From NCBI GenBank assembly GCA_013396995.1, contig VWZP01007940.1:1473431-1537430 (forward strand): DNA of 64,000 bases, read 5' to 3'. Position numbers and translations under genes: made by a program. The stretch is from Dicaeum eximium (lineage: Eukaryota; Chordata; Aves; Passeriformes; Dicaeidae). Of the stretch, positions 1 through 10,670 are shown piece by piece. Numbering within the stretch: position 1 is the first letter of the stretch; each line of letters begins with the position of its first letter. The notes under the pieces are model-generated. The model worked only from the letters and a program-made list of their open reading frames with translations. It was not told the DNA's origin and did not search any database.

Positions 1-3000
1 GAAGGCATAATAATAATGTCAATGCTGAGGACTTTTCATAACAAGTTCTGGCAGCCATCTCTGTTATCAAAGGCAAAAGAATCCCAGTCAAGGACTAGTA
101 AGTAATTTATGACTGCAATTCAACTCTAATCTAAGAAAAAAGAAAGCCCTTGACATGAACTTCTCATTTATATGTTATCTAAAAATAATTTAATATTTCA
201 TATAAAATATAAAGTTTTGTCAACTGAAAATTAAATCTTTCACAATATTTGCTATATAATTATAACAGTATATAATGTTTTTATTATTTTATGCCTTTAT
301 TTATGCATTTGGAATTTTACAATTAAACACAACTCTGCACCTGAATACTACAATATTTACTCATGTAAGAATGCTACAGGTAACATATTAATACAAAAGA
401 ATGGCCTGTCCTTGATAGCAGGCTACAATCTTGTCCAATATTCTTTGTTTGTGCAGTTGGAGAATTTTTAAATTATTTTATAGGAGAAGATATACTGAGA
501 AATACCTGGAAAACAAGATATTTTGCACAAGTTTCTCAACAAGAAACCTTAAGGACAACAAGATGACTATGAATAAAGAGGTAAAAGAGTATACATATAT
601 TAATGTTTAAATTTTGTCTTATTCTTAAGAGGTGACAGGAGCATATTATGCTACTAGGTGAAGTTTCAGATTTTTATTGTACAATTTGATTTCTTAGAGA
701 ACCATATAAGAAAATTGAAATAATAAGGAACAGAATATTTTTTACTGTTTCCTCTGCATACACAGATCAAAGAAAGCTGGATAGATATTTGTTGGATTTG
801 TCATCTTATTAAAAACTCTGAATATTTATATTATTTAATCAACTTCTGAGTTCTGCTAGTATTTTAACCACCAAAATTAGCAATTTATATCTCCAAGTAA
901 ATGAAAACTATAACTGAAAATTAAATAGAAAAATATAGACATGGCACTAATAAATAAATAGATGAATATATTAGAGAGCAATGTCAGTTAAATTGCTCCA
1001 GTTTATGTTTTGTCAGCATGCCCATTTCAGAGGCATATGACATAGTAATAAAATTCTATCAGACAGCTTTCAAACCAGTCAGATAAGGAACACCTGGATT
1101 TTGCTTTTTCTGGCAATTAAAAGTATTGAACTGTAAAAGGTTTCCATTTATCAAAATAAAGTTATACAAAGAAATATTTCATATACAACAATAAAATTCT
1201 GTGTTATTCTTTTTAAGAAACCAACTGAAGTCAAACAGGGATACATTTGGAATTTACTTTCAATGTTTTTGTTATGCCAATGTTAAACAATAATATGTTG
1301 AGGGAAAGATAGCTCAATAAACAAGAATGCAAAAATTACAATTAAGTTCTTTCTATTTTTCAGAAGTTGTAACTTTTCAAAGAGCTTTACAGACAGAAAA
1401 AAGTTGAGATTCCTGACCTGGAGAATTTTGAATAATATTTTCATCTTTATATAGGAATCATTGATCAGAGAAAAGACTGGAAGAAAAAGTTTTATAAAAG
1501 TGAAATGTTGTGTTAACATAGTGATGGCATGGGCACATCTATTCATTATTTTGTGTTTGCTTGTTTTTATTATATCTTGTATTCCAGAGTGAGCTTTAGG
1601 GCAATTGTCATTTTTATTAAGAAAATACCCCTGAGGAAGTTTATTTGAAATTGCTCTGATCAAATATAGGCTTATGCTTTGAAGTTTTTATCACAGTTTT
1701 CAATCTTGTGAAGTTCAGGTCTCTAAGGATGTCAAAAAGATTCGTAGGCAGGAACTGGATTCTGTGAGTGTTTATGCAGATCTTTGTCATCCTTCAGGTA
1801 GGCAACTAAAGTAATATGCCACTGGATTACTTCACAAACTTAGTTTTGTGGGATGGAAAGTAACCGAAAGAAAAGCTTTACTGGAAAGTTATTTGGTGAG
1901 TTTTTAGGATAAGAAATTATTTTTTTACCAATTATAAAATTTATAAATTCAAACTGTAAGCATGAACAGAATCTTTGTTCCAATATAATATCAAAGTATA
2001 TTTTTATATAATTTTCTTCCCAGTTACATTATTCCTTCATGTGATGTCAATGCAATTTGCAATTATATCAACAGCAAGACTTCTTCCTGAGTTTGAATCT
2101 GGAGGGCTGCTGTCACTAACATTGGCAGGGGATTTAGCCACAACTCCTTCAGTGATGGACACTGTTGTCTTCTTTACTCACACTTTGTTCTGTTAGCAAA
2201 AGGCACCATGAGACACACCATCAACTTCTCTTTAGTTTGCAATGTCAAATAAATTATATAACTCAGGTCAGTAGAAGCTGAAATGTTGGTTTTGCTAAGG
2301 GTATAACTTTTTTCAGTTTAATTAAGAAGTTACAGAAATTTAACTTCATTTAACTTCAGTTCATATACCATTCCTACTCTTCTAAACAAATGATGTTTTC
2401 ATTAGTTAGAGAGACAGAACTGGGGGAATGGGGAAATTTTTAACAGATTGCACCCAATTCTTCTTGAATGTTTTAACAGTGCATGTTAAATTGTCAGTCT
2501 GGAAGTACTAGAGAGCATAAATGCCTTAGAACAGGAGTTTGGCAAAATCTTCTTTAGATTTCTGACTCTACTGCTCTAATGCAGTTATTGCTAAAATTTA
2601 ATAATTCAGATGCAGGATTGTAGCAACTGACTGTAGCAGAAGGAAAAGACAAAAAATACCAAGGAGTAAACTTTACGCAGTAAGAAATTATCCTTTGTGG
2701 TCAGCACCTTGCCTTTTCATTTAAACATCAACTTTTATGTTTTTTGAAACAAGAAACAGCCATATGATCTGTGATGATTTCTTTGATTAATTCAATAAAG
2801 AAGAACACACTTAAGTAGATGGACATTAGGAAGTAGGTGGACATTAGGAAGCAAAACTTAAAAAATGCAGGAAATTATACATGCAATCTTGAAGAGGAAT
2901 GAAAAGCTTTATTTCAGCATAAAATTCATTAATAACAAACTAACATAACAATGATAGAATGAGCAAAATAAAACCATTAAGGAATAAAAATTAATTATTC

Positions 3001-4419
3001 CTTTTCTTTCCTTTTTTTCCCCAGACACAAATGAATTTCTGGCTAGCAAGAAAATATAGTCTCACATGTGCTTTTAATTTACAGATTATAGAAGAGATTT
3101 GGGGTTAAATGTACTTCTTCATTTTGGTAAAATTCACATTTTCTCTGTGTGCATTTAACATGTGAGGAAGAAAATAGCAGTAGTTTTTGTCTCCTCCAGA
3201 TCAGAGAAAATTCTCTTCAAGGTTTCCTTTGAAATACATTCTTTTCAGAATATAATGCTGAAGTACATAACTTTTTTTTTCTAAGAAGCCTGAGTCTCTG
3301 ACTGAAGTACTAAATGTTTTACCTTGGGAAGAATGCAGATTGTCTTGACATTTGACCATATTATGTTCTTCTACAGATGAATGAACTATTATAACATCTC
3401 CCACCTAGTAAATGACAAGTTGACACTTTCTTTTAGATAAGTACAAAAACATATTTTATAACAACTGTTTAGGTATAGAACTGTTTGTTTTCAAAATCTT
3501 ATTGTTTTTTGTAGTTACCATCTTAGACATTTCACTTAGAAAGGAAACTTTAACTTTTGAGAATTACTCCCTCTGGATCTAGTAAGAGTAAAACAAAGTA
3601 ATCCAAGTAAAGTTTTTGCTGATTCTAGTCCTGATAAAGAAGTAGACAAGGCAGTAAGTAGAAAGAAATTATTTGTTTACTTAACATATTGAGACATACA
3701 GTGAGAGGTATTCCTGCATATTCAGAGGAAGCTTAAAAGCCTTGAGTGGTTTTTTCTTTCCCTTTTAAAATATTGCTTGTCTTTTTAATTTCCAGCCAAG
3801 GTTTCTGTTGAAGCTCCATCTACAGAAAAGCAGCTGTCAGCAAGAAACTTGCTTAAATCTTTGATTCTGTCCCTAAATTCCACATGTAATGTTGCAGTAT
3901 GGCAGACACATACTATTATCGGTCACTATTCATATTTTCTGTAGTATCTGGGCACAGCAAACTTAAACAAAGATGAAGATATAACATTAGTTCTGACTGC
4001 GCTAACTCACTGTCTAAAGGTCAAACCTTAGGTCTTTCGAAAAGTAGTTGTAGTTCAACAGCTTCTATTACTGGGTTTCTGGAGCAGAACATCAAAAATC
4101 AATTACCACCAAAAAGTCACATACATAGACAGCATTGTATCACTAAACTTCTTTATGTTTTTTGACATACCCAGTTACAGGAACAAGCCAAATGTATCCA
4201 GGCTGCATCTGGACACTTGAGAGCATCCCAGAATATACTGATATTGATTGGCTATTCTGGTTTGTCCTCCCGTGCTTCATGCTTTCTCCATGTTCCTCTC
4301 ACACTTCCTTTCCCTCAGCCATTGCTGTTATCTTTTTCAGTCATACTCTCATTGATCTCAAGTTCTTTTATATATAGCCTCTCCTGATACATCATACCAG
4401 CCATTTTTTTCTTCCTTGC
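1..4419. other. AT-rich non-genic stretch, nothing recognised
   Basis: I see no exon, RNA gene or transposon I can name. The open frames here, including one of 126 codons on the minus strand at 1283-1663, have low-complexity Ile/Leu/Phe/Lys-rich translations typical of chance frames in AT-rich DNA. The only clear internal structure is an 18-bp tandem duplication at 2813-2848. Old, decayed repeats or a conserved noncoding element could be present and would not be visible by eye. Confidence 0.6.
2813..2848. repeat. 18-bp tandem duplication (2 copies)
   Basis: Two adjacent 18-bp units at 2813-2830 and 2831-2848 differ at one base (AAGTAGATGG versus AAGTAGGTGG at the start of the unit). It is a simple local duplication with no coding context. 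Confidence 0.85.
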
Positions 4420-4810
4420 TGTCCTGTTTCAGGCCAGGAGAGGGTTGATTTTTGCAGTATCCAGGAAGGGGCATGGCTAGGATGCTGAGGTTATTCTATA
4501 TCACTTCACATTATTCCCAGGCTGTGGGGAGAAAGGGACTGTCTCCCAGGAAGAAGGGGCTCCTTTGTGTCGAGGAAATGTGGCAGAGGGATCTGCCCAG
4601 TATTGTCTATAATCGAGGGGTTTCTTGTACCCTTGGTTATTAATATTGCTGCTGTTACTGTTCATTTTCTTATTTCATAGCTGTTTTCCCAGCTATGTTC
4701 CAGCAGAAATTGTTTTTATTTCAGCTTGTGGTCTTTGCCTTTTGTGCCTCCAATATTCCTCTTCAGCCCCCAGCAGGGAGGAAGTGAGAGAGCAGCTCCT
4801 GGTTTCAACA
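4420..4810 (+). mobile_element. ERVL-like LTR, solo, plus strand
   Basis: The sequence begins TGTCCTGTTTCAGG and runs through blocks I recognise from avian ERVL LTRs. These include an early segment with a TTGATTTTTGCAGTATCCAG-like block, a TTATTCTATATCACTTCACA block, a T/ATTATT-rich stretch, a TTTATTTCAGCTTGTGGTCT block, and a CAGCAGGGAGGAAGTGAGAG block near the 3' end. The proposed 3' end is ...TTTCAACA at 4810. I found no matching target-site duplication at these boundaries, so either end may be off by some bases. No internal retroviral sequence adjoins it, so it is a solo LTR. Its 3' third is repeated after an N at 4949-5116, which I read as an assembly duplicate and not a second insertion. 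The family assignment is from memory. Confidence 0.7.
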
Positions 4811-5116
4811 ATGTAAGCAGGGTACTGAATTGAGAAGTACCATTTCNTTCTTCTGTAAAATTTATTTTAAAAGTAATTAGTTTTTAGATTGGTGCACTAA
4901 TTTATAAGAACCAAAGTGTTATAATTGCTCTTCAATTATAAAAAAATNAGCTGTTTTCCCAGCTATGTTCCAGCAGAAATTGTTTTTATTTCAGCTTGTG
5001 GTCTTTGCCTTTTGTGCCTCCAATATTCCTCTTCAGCCCCCAGCAGGGAGGAAGTGAGAGAGCAGCTCCTGGTTTCAACAATGTAAGCAGGGTACTGAAT
5101 TGAGAAGTACCATTTC
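4679..5116. repeat. 168-bp direct duplication around two N bases
   Basis: Bases 4679-4846 recur at 4949-5116 (offset 270) with no difference I could find. The first copy stops at the N at 4847, and the second starts right after the N at 4948. The left copy is the natural continuation of the LTR, and the right copy is the natural start of the downstream sequence. This is what unmerged contig ends look like. A real tandem duplication would not be expected to have both ends exactly at N bases. Confidence 0.9.
4847..4948. other. 100-bp contig island between two single-N gaps
   Basis: The 100 bases at 4848-4947 sit between lone N bases at 4847 and 4948. They match 5713-5812 (offset 865), differing only in the length of the final A-run, and also match the corresponding part of the later duplicate near 6623-6722. 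This is probably a misplaced short contig used to fill a gap. The true locus probably lacks it. Confidence 0.88.
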
Positions 5117-5475
5117 TAAACCACAACACTAGCCAAAAACCAAAATAAAAATCATAACACCTTTATAGGAAAAGAGGAAGAGAAGAGCAATGCCTGTAAG
5201 TTACAATTCTAGGCTTGTCAGACAGGAAATACATCAAAAACTGAGCATTTACAACTAGTGTAATTGTTGGCTACATAATATGTAGCCAAAATCAACACTG
5301 GTAAACCTAAAGAGGTTCTAATTTTATCATCTTAGTTCTGGGAGGTAAACATAGCCCTTGTTCCTTTATTCCTTTACTTCATTATGTAGGTTTATTATGC
5401 CAGAAAATCCTAATAAAATAGGGGCTGTGATCAATAAAATTCAATTTCATTTAAAAAAAAAAAAAAAGGTAGATT
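5117..5475. other. AT-rich spacer ending in an A15 run
   Basis: This is unique sequence between two assembly duplications. It contains an AATAAA at 5433-5438 followed by an A15 run at 5453-5467, which resembles the 3' end of a reverse-transcribed message. No coding or RNA-gene remnant is recognisable upstream, so this may be coincidence in AT-rich DNA. Confidence 0.55.
5267..5289. repeat. Perfect 10-bp inverted repeat with 3-nt loop
   Basis: TTGGCTACAT at 5267-5276 is followed by AAT and then ATGTAGCCAA at 5280-5289, giving a perfect short hairpin. It has no neighbouring T-run that would suggest a Pol III terminator. Function is unknown. Confidence 0.85.
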
Positions 5476-5580
5476 TCCAACCAAATATGGCTTATAGATC
5501 CATTTAGTTTCATATAGCATGATATTTCATGGTCTTTTCTGAAAATCAAACTGTAAACGTGACACTTCAACAATGCAAGT

Positions 5581-5708
5581 ATTATATATATAATACATAT
5601 ATATATATTATATATATTATATATAGTTGTATATATTTATATATATTATATATATTATATATAATATATATATAAACAATATTTTATATATATATATATA
5701 TATATAAT
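5581..5708. repeat. Imperfect TA-rich microsatellite (copy 1)
   Basis: Mostly alternating T and A with interruptions (AATACATA, AGTTGT, AAACAATATTT). It is the likely cause of the nearby assembly failure, since long AT dinucleotide tracts are hard to sequence and assemble. Confidence 0.95.
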
Positions 5709-6490
5709 GTTCTTCTTCTGTAAAATTTATTTTAAAAGTAATTAGTTTTTAGATTGGTGCACTAATTTATAAGAACCAAAGTGTTATAATTGCTCTTCAA
5801 TTATAAAAAAAAAATTGTAAATAACTAAAAAAAGAAGACAGCAAAACTTTTTGATTTGCTGCATTATTGTACATATAAATTTACTAAGAACAGAAAAATT
5901 TTAAAGATATAAAACCTGAAAGCTGAGAATGGAAATTTTCCTAATGTTACCTCTTTTAACATTTTTGCTTTCCCTCAGATTCTTGGCCATGGAAATAGCA
6001 CATGAGTATGTGGAAACTGCATTTTACAACATGAGAACACACGAGACAAGTTTTATGTCCAAAACTAGTAGACTCATGAGATTTTTTTCATATCCTAAGT
6101 AAATTGTTCATCTCTCATAATTCAAGTGGAATTGGTACTAACATTACACAGGTTTTTGGTTTGTTGGTTTTTGTTCTGTTTTGTTTTGTTTTCCCTTTGG
6201 TTTCTGTGTGTTTTGTCTTTCCCTTTTGCTTTGGACTGGAGGATGGGGGAGCCTAAATTATTTTACACATACACAGACTGCATCTCTTCAGTGTTCAGCA
6301 TGAAATTGAAATGCATTAAACCAAAGGCCATTCCCTCCTTTATGAAGATCTTTGGCATTCAAACTATTGAAATCAAATGCAAGCNTCCAACCAAATATGG
6401 CTTATAGATCCATTTAGTTTCATATAGCATGATATTTCATGGTCTTTTCTGAAAATCAAACTGTAAACGTGACACTTCAACAATGCAAGT

Positions 6491-6618
6491 ATTATATATA
6501 TAATACATATATATATATTATATATATTATATATAGTTGTATATATTTATATATATTATATATATTATATATAATATATATATAAACAATATTTTATATA
6601 TATATATATATATATAAT
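6491..6618. repeat. Imperfect TA-rich microsatellite (duplicate)
   Basis: This is the same tract as 5581-5708, shifted by 910 bases, with the same interruptions. It is probably the same genomic locus represented twice. Confidence 0.95.
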
Positions 6619-7294
6619 GTTCTTCTTCTGTAAAATTTATTTTAAAAGTAATTAGTTTTTAGATTGGTGCACTAATTTATAAGAACCAAAGTGTTATAAT
6701 TGCTCTTCAATTATAAAAAAAAAATTGTAAATAACTAAAAAAAGAAGACAGCAAAACTTTTTGATTTGCTGCATTATTGTACATATAAATTTACTAAGAA
6801 CAGAAAAATTTTAAAGATATAAAACCTGAAAGCTGAGAATGGAAATTTTCCTAATGTTACCTCTTTTAACATTTTTGCTTTCCCTCAGATTCTTGGCCAT
6901 GGAAATAGCACATGAGTATGTGGAAACTGCATTTTACAACATGAGAACACACGAGACAAGTTTTATGTCCAAAACTAGTAGACTCATGAGATTTTTTTCA
7001 TATCCTAAGTAAATTGTTCATCTCTCATAATTCAAGTGGAATTGGTACTAACATTACACAGGTTTTTGGTTTGTTGGTTTTTGTTCTGTTTTGTTTTGTT
7101 TTCCCTTTGGTTTCTGTGTGTTTTGTCTTTCCCTTTTGCTTTGGACTGGAGGATGGGGGAGCCTAAATTATTTTACACATACACAGACTGCATCTCTTCA
7201 GTGTTCAGCATGAAATTGAAATGCATTAAACCAAAGGCCATTCCCTCCTTTATGAAGATCTTTGGTATTCAAACTATTGAAATCAAATGCAAGC

Positions 7295-8799
7295 TCATGG
7301 TATGTAAAAATCAAGCTCTGGATTTCTTGCATACAATCCCTCTGGAGTACAAGACTTTGGGAGAACTGGTGTTTGATTTTTTTTTCTTTTATCTTTGTAG
7401 ATACAGTAATTCTGGCCATATGAGATCTGCTTTTAATTGAGGCTTTGTATGAATTTCTGTATCCTTTGATGCCAGATTTCAAAGATGCAATGTAAGGTTT
7501 TGAGGTGACCAGAAAGGGTCATAAGAAACCTCTAGAGTAAGATCAATGCCTTGGACAGCTATGTGAGAACATATCTAATTCTTCAGCTCAGAGTCTAGCA
7601 AAAAAAGGCACTGAGACTGCAGTAACATAAAATTGTAGCTGTGATTGAAGGTGGTGACAAAATTCCTTTTGCTTATAATGAGAACAGGGATCAAGCCTGT
7701 AATAGAGTAGTTTCCCTTCATGTTGTGTTGTAGCCTTTTATTTGGTGATCAAAGTGATTGGTTTCATCAGGTTTTGTGTTTGGGGTTTATTTTATTTTAT
7801 TTTGTTTTGTAATTAATTTTCTCCTCACTTTTGGTACACACTTGGCATTCTACTATATTGCAGAATTTATTTCCTGTACTGATCATGAACTATTTCTTGC
7901 TTATAACTCAATCTTATCTCAATGTTTCATTCCTACCAATCTCATTTCTGGCTCCTAGGCAAGATACTGCAGATAAACCAGGTTTTCAAATTTCTTGCCA
8001 TAAGGGCTAAAATATAAATAAAAAAAAATTAATTATTTAAACTGAGACAGTGAAAATGTAGTGGTTTGGGCATCACATAATAAATTAAAGACAAAATGGG
8101 ACTGAAGTCTCATAATCAAAAACTGTGTATGTTACATGGGGGAACTATTTTATTTTTGATATGGAGGGTAAGAGAGAGTGTATATGAGTTCTGCTACTTT
8201 AGTAGAACACAGCAGCCATCCACACAAGCACACTGCTTGCCAGCTTGTAGCATGGACAAGGAAATGTCACCTCTGCCTGTGCACTGACACTTGTCCAGGA
8301 CAATATCCAGTCTATTGTGTTTCATTGTCCTGAATTGCTCAGTAGCTTTTCTGTGTTTACAATAAAAAGGTTTCAGTCAGCCTCTTTGAAAGTAATGTGA
8401 GAGAGGCACAATTACAGAGATTCAAGTATTACTTGTCAAAGTGTGTTGCACAGGACTGGTACAGTTCACAGGAACTGAAGAATAAATTTTAACCCTCTTT
8501 CTAAATTCATGTCTTTCTGATGATGTACAAGGGGCTTTGAGCTGCAATGGCTGAAAATGCAAACTTCAGACAGGTTTGTAAGTTCAGAGGTAAACATCAC
8601 AGAGTCTGCTGCTTTGGCTAAGACTATAAAATGAGCCCTTTTTTTTTCCTGGAAAAATCACACAAATGTGATTGTAGTTCAGTTGGCCTCAGTGCTAGGT
8701 CACCTTTCCTACACTTAATGAGAGTGGCTGTGTAAGTGGCAAATTGTGAAAACTAGGCTGTCAAATAAGACTTTGTGGAACCTCTGTTTGTATGCACAC
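7295..8799. other. Non-genic stretch, nothing recognised
   Basis: I found no named repeat, exon or RNA gene. Frames of 66 and 63 codons at 7758 and 8096 have no recognisable domain. An AATAAATTAAAG-rich patch near 8080 and short T-runs are ordinary low-complexity sequence. Confidence 0.55.
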
Positions 8800-9228
8800 A
8801 CAGAATCATAGTATTGTTCCGACTGGAATAGACTTTTCAGATCACTGAGTCCAAATGTTACCCCACCACTGACAGTTCCATGCCCTATGTGCCTATCTTT
8901 ACATTTTTCAAATACCTGAGGGATGGTGAATGCACCATTGCCCTGGGCAGATACTTCCAGTGTTTGCAATCCCTTTGTTGAAGAAATTTTTTCCTAATAT
9001 TCAGTCTAAACTTCTGCTGGTACACCTTGAGGCCATTTACTCTTGTCTTATCACTTTTTACTTGAGAGAAGTGACTGACCCCTACCTCACTACAGCCTCC
9101 TTTCAGGTAGTTGTAGGGAGCAACAAGGTGACCCCCTCAGCCTGCTTTTCCCTAGGCTAAACAACCCCAGCTCCCTCAGCTGTTTGTCTTGCACCTTTTA
9201 TAAAAGTTGTGGTCAATTACTCTATGTC
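8800..9228 (-). mobile_element. CR1 LINE, 3' part, minus strand (outer element of a nest)
   Basis: Read on the plus strand it starts with the reversed CR1 3' end (CAGAATCATAGTATTG). It then carries the family's reversed 3' UTR and ORF2 C-terminal blocks: CCTGAGGGATGGTGA, TTGAAGAAATTTTTTCCTAA, and near 9150 CCTAGGCTAAACAACCCCAG, the reversed LFSLEK-type coding segment. It breaks off around 9196-9228, where the plus-strand CR1 begins. It appears to resume near 10500 with the next expected CR1 segment, so the inner CR1 landed inside it. The exact break is uncertain by about 30 bases. It is many mutations from consensus and carries no intact frame. Confidence 0.85.
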
Positions 9229-9333
9229 CAGGCAGAGTCCAGCGACAAGTGATGTCCCTTAGGGTGTCCATCTTGTTACTGTGCTCTATATTATGGCTAT
9301 CAATGACATAGACAATAGGATTGAGTGCACCCT

Positions 9334-9643
9334 TGTGAGAGACTGAGAAGTTAGTGGTTAATAACTCCATTGGCCATTTGCAAAAACAGCGGGTGCTTTG
9401 CTGGCAGTGTGCAAGGGAACAGCCCCGGTGCAGAGGGGGCGATCACCAGAGGATAACCATGACAAATCAACCTTTGTTTAGCAACAAGCTGGGGTTTGAG
9501 CCAGATAAGGAAAGAGGACAATAAGAAGCAGACACTGTGGAGATCTGTGCATAGTCATTCAGTGTCATTTCACTCTAATCCACCCTAAGGGATCTATTAA
9601 CAAGAACCTGCTTTGCCCTTGTTTTTAGAGGCAGGTTGTAACA
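9334..9643. mobile_element. Candidate solo LTR (310 bp) inside the plus-strand CR1
   Basis: The CR1 reading is broken after ...GAGTGCACCCT and resumes at CTCAGCAAGTTTGC. The intervening block begins TGTGAGAGACTG and ends GGTTGTAACA, the canonical TG...CA form of an LTR. The flanks carry a 5-bp near-duplication, ACCCT at 9329-9333 and ACTCT at 9644-9648, consistent with an old target-site duplication with one substitution. There is no internal retroviral sequence. I cannot name the family, and no clear TATA box or AATAAA lets me fix the orientation. Confidence 0.7.
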
Positions 9644-9994
9644 ACTCTCAGCAAGTTTGCAGATGACACAAAGCTGAGAGGTGCAATTTGCACAATAAGA
9701 CAGGATGCCCTCCAGAGGGACCTGGACAAGAGCTAGGCCCATGAGATCATAATGAAGTTCAAAAAGTCCAAATGCAAGATGCTGGGTAAGGGTAACTCAA
9801 GACGTGAGTACAGACTGAGTGAAGAACTCATTGAGAAAAGCTCTGAGGAAAAGTGAATAAAAACTGGATGTGATCTGGCAATGTGAACTTTCAACTCAGA
9901 AAGTCAGCCCTGTACTGGGCTGTATCAAAAGAACCATGACCAGCAGGTTGAGGGGCTGATTCTATTCCTCAATTCCACTCTTCTGAGATCCCAT

Positions 9995-10180
9995 TTGGAG
10001 TATTGTGTCTACATTTGGAATCGTCAGTACAGGAAAGACATGGACCTGTTGAAGTGGGTAAAGAGGAGAGCCACAAAGTTGATCAGAATGCTGGAGCATT
10101 TCTCCTATGAAATGTGTCCTGAACAGAAGGGTCTGGTGAGACCTCATTGCAGCCTTTCAGTATTCAAACAAGTCTTATAA
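9995..10180 (+). pseudogene. CR1 ORF2 C-terminal remnant
   Basis: This 61-codon open stretch includes YRKDMDLL, KRRATKLIRMLEHFSYE and a following EQKGL segment. They match the remembered pattern of the CR1 reverse transcriptase C-terminal region, where the family usually reads like YKKDIELLERVQRRATK followed by a GLEHLSYE block. In the family this protein carries out target-primed reverse transcription of the element's RNA. Here only the tail remains. The catalytic YxDD region is absent and the upstream CR1 sequence is broken, so it is not functional. Confidence 0.8.
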
Positions 10181-10499
10181 AAAAAGAGGGAGAAATTACT
10201 TTTTACACAAACAGAAAGTGATAGGAAAAGAGGGATGAGTTTATAACAAAAGGAGGAGGGACTTAGATTAGATGTAAGGAAGAAACTCATTTCTCACTGG
10301 GTAGTGAGGCACTGGAACAGTGAGTACAAGGAAGTTGTGAGTGCCCAATCCCTGGAAGTGTCCACAACCAGGTTAGATGGGGGTCTGAGCAACCTGGTCT
10401 ACTGGAAGGTGTCCCTGCCCATGGCAGGGGGGTTGGAACTAGGTGATCTTTAAGGTTTCTTTCAAACCAAGTCATTCTGTGAATGATGCTCTTATTATT

Positions 10500-10670
10500 G
10501 TTCTTTACATCCTTCACTAGGTCTGTTGTGCTCTGGACACACTTCAGTCACCTCAATGTCTTTCTAGTAGCAAGAGATATAAAACTGAGCACAGTACTTG
10601 AGGTGCAGCCTCACTAGTGCTGGGCACAGGGGAACAATGTATACCTACACTGATGGAACTCCCTCCTTCT
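10500..10670 (-). mobile_element. CR1 LINE, minus strand, continuation of the outer element
   Basis: Reversed CR1 coding blocks resume here: GTGCTCTGGACACACTTCAG, CACCTCAATGTCTTTCTAGT, ACTGAGCACAGTACTTGAGG and GCAGCCTCACTAGTGCTGGG. In the CR1 order they follow directly after the segment lost at about 9200, so this is the other half of the 8800-9228 copy. The 5' boundary near 10670 is where I stop recognising the pattern, so it is approximate. Confidence 0.8.

Larger units (their letters stand above)
5476..7294. repeat. 909-bp direct duplication around one N
   Basis: Bases 5476-6384 are repeated at 6386-7294 (offset 910), with a single N at 6385 between them. The only difference I noticed is one base near the end (6356 C versus 7266 T). 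The duplication includes the TA microsatellite and a long open frame that starts at 6126 and again at 7036. One substitution in 909 bp fits two haplotypes of the same locus being laid end to end. The alternative, a real recent tandem duplication, is less likely because the junction is exactly at the N. Confidence 0.9.
9229..10488 (+). mobile_element. CR1 LINE, ORF2 3' half and 3' end, plus strand (middle element)
   Basis: In plus orientation it follows the CR1 order. First comes the segment coding for the RT core downstream of motif A (CAATGACATAGACAATAGGA), then AGCAAGTTTGCAGATGACAC, CCAGAGGGACCTGGACAAGA, and the terminal coding part with a readable 61-codon stretch at 9995-10180. The 3' UTR follows (CATGGCAGGGGGGTTGGAAC), with the terminal CATTCTGTGAATGAT motif near 10475. 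It is 5' truncated, as is usual for CR1, and is interrupted by an LTR at 9334-9643. It lies inside a minus-strand CR1 (8800-9228 and 10500-10670). Scattered stops and frameshifts make it inactive. Confidence 0.9.

Noticed and set aside
1283..1663. 126-codon minus-strand open frame
   Set aside because: The translation is AT-biased with no domain, signal or repeat, and no splice or promoter context supports it.
2037..2177. Minus-strand open stretch of about 47 codons with exon-like composition (SITEGVVAKSPANVSD)
   Set aside because: An in-frame TGA follows the only plausible splice acceptor upstream, no donor fits, and I recognise no protein.
4162..4377. 71-codon plus-strand frame just upstream of the LTR
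   Set aside because: Ser/Phe/Leu-rich with no domain. It may be part of another decayed repeat, but I could not place it in a family.
7036..7440. 134-codon plus-strand open frame, with a shorter twin at 6126
   Set aside because: It is in a duplicated, probably misassembled block, and the translation is Phe/Leu/Trp-rich low-complexity sequence from a TTTTG-rich stretch. The twin is the same DNA.
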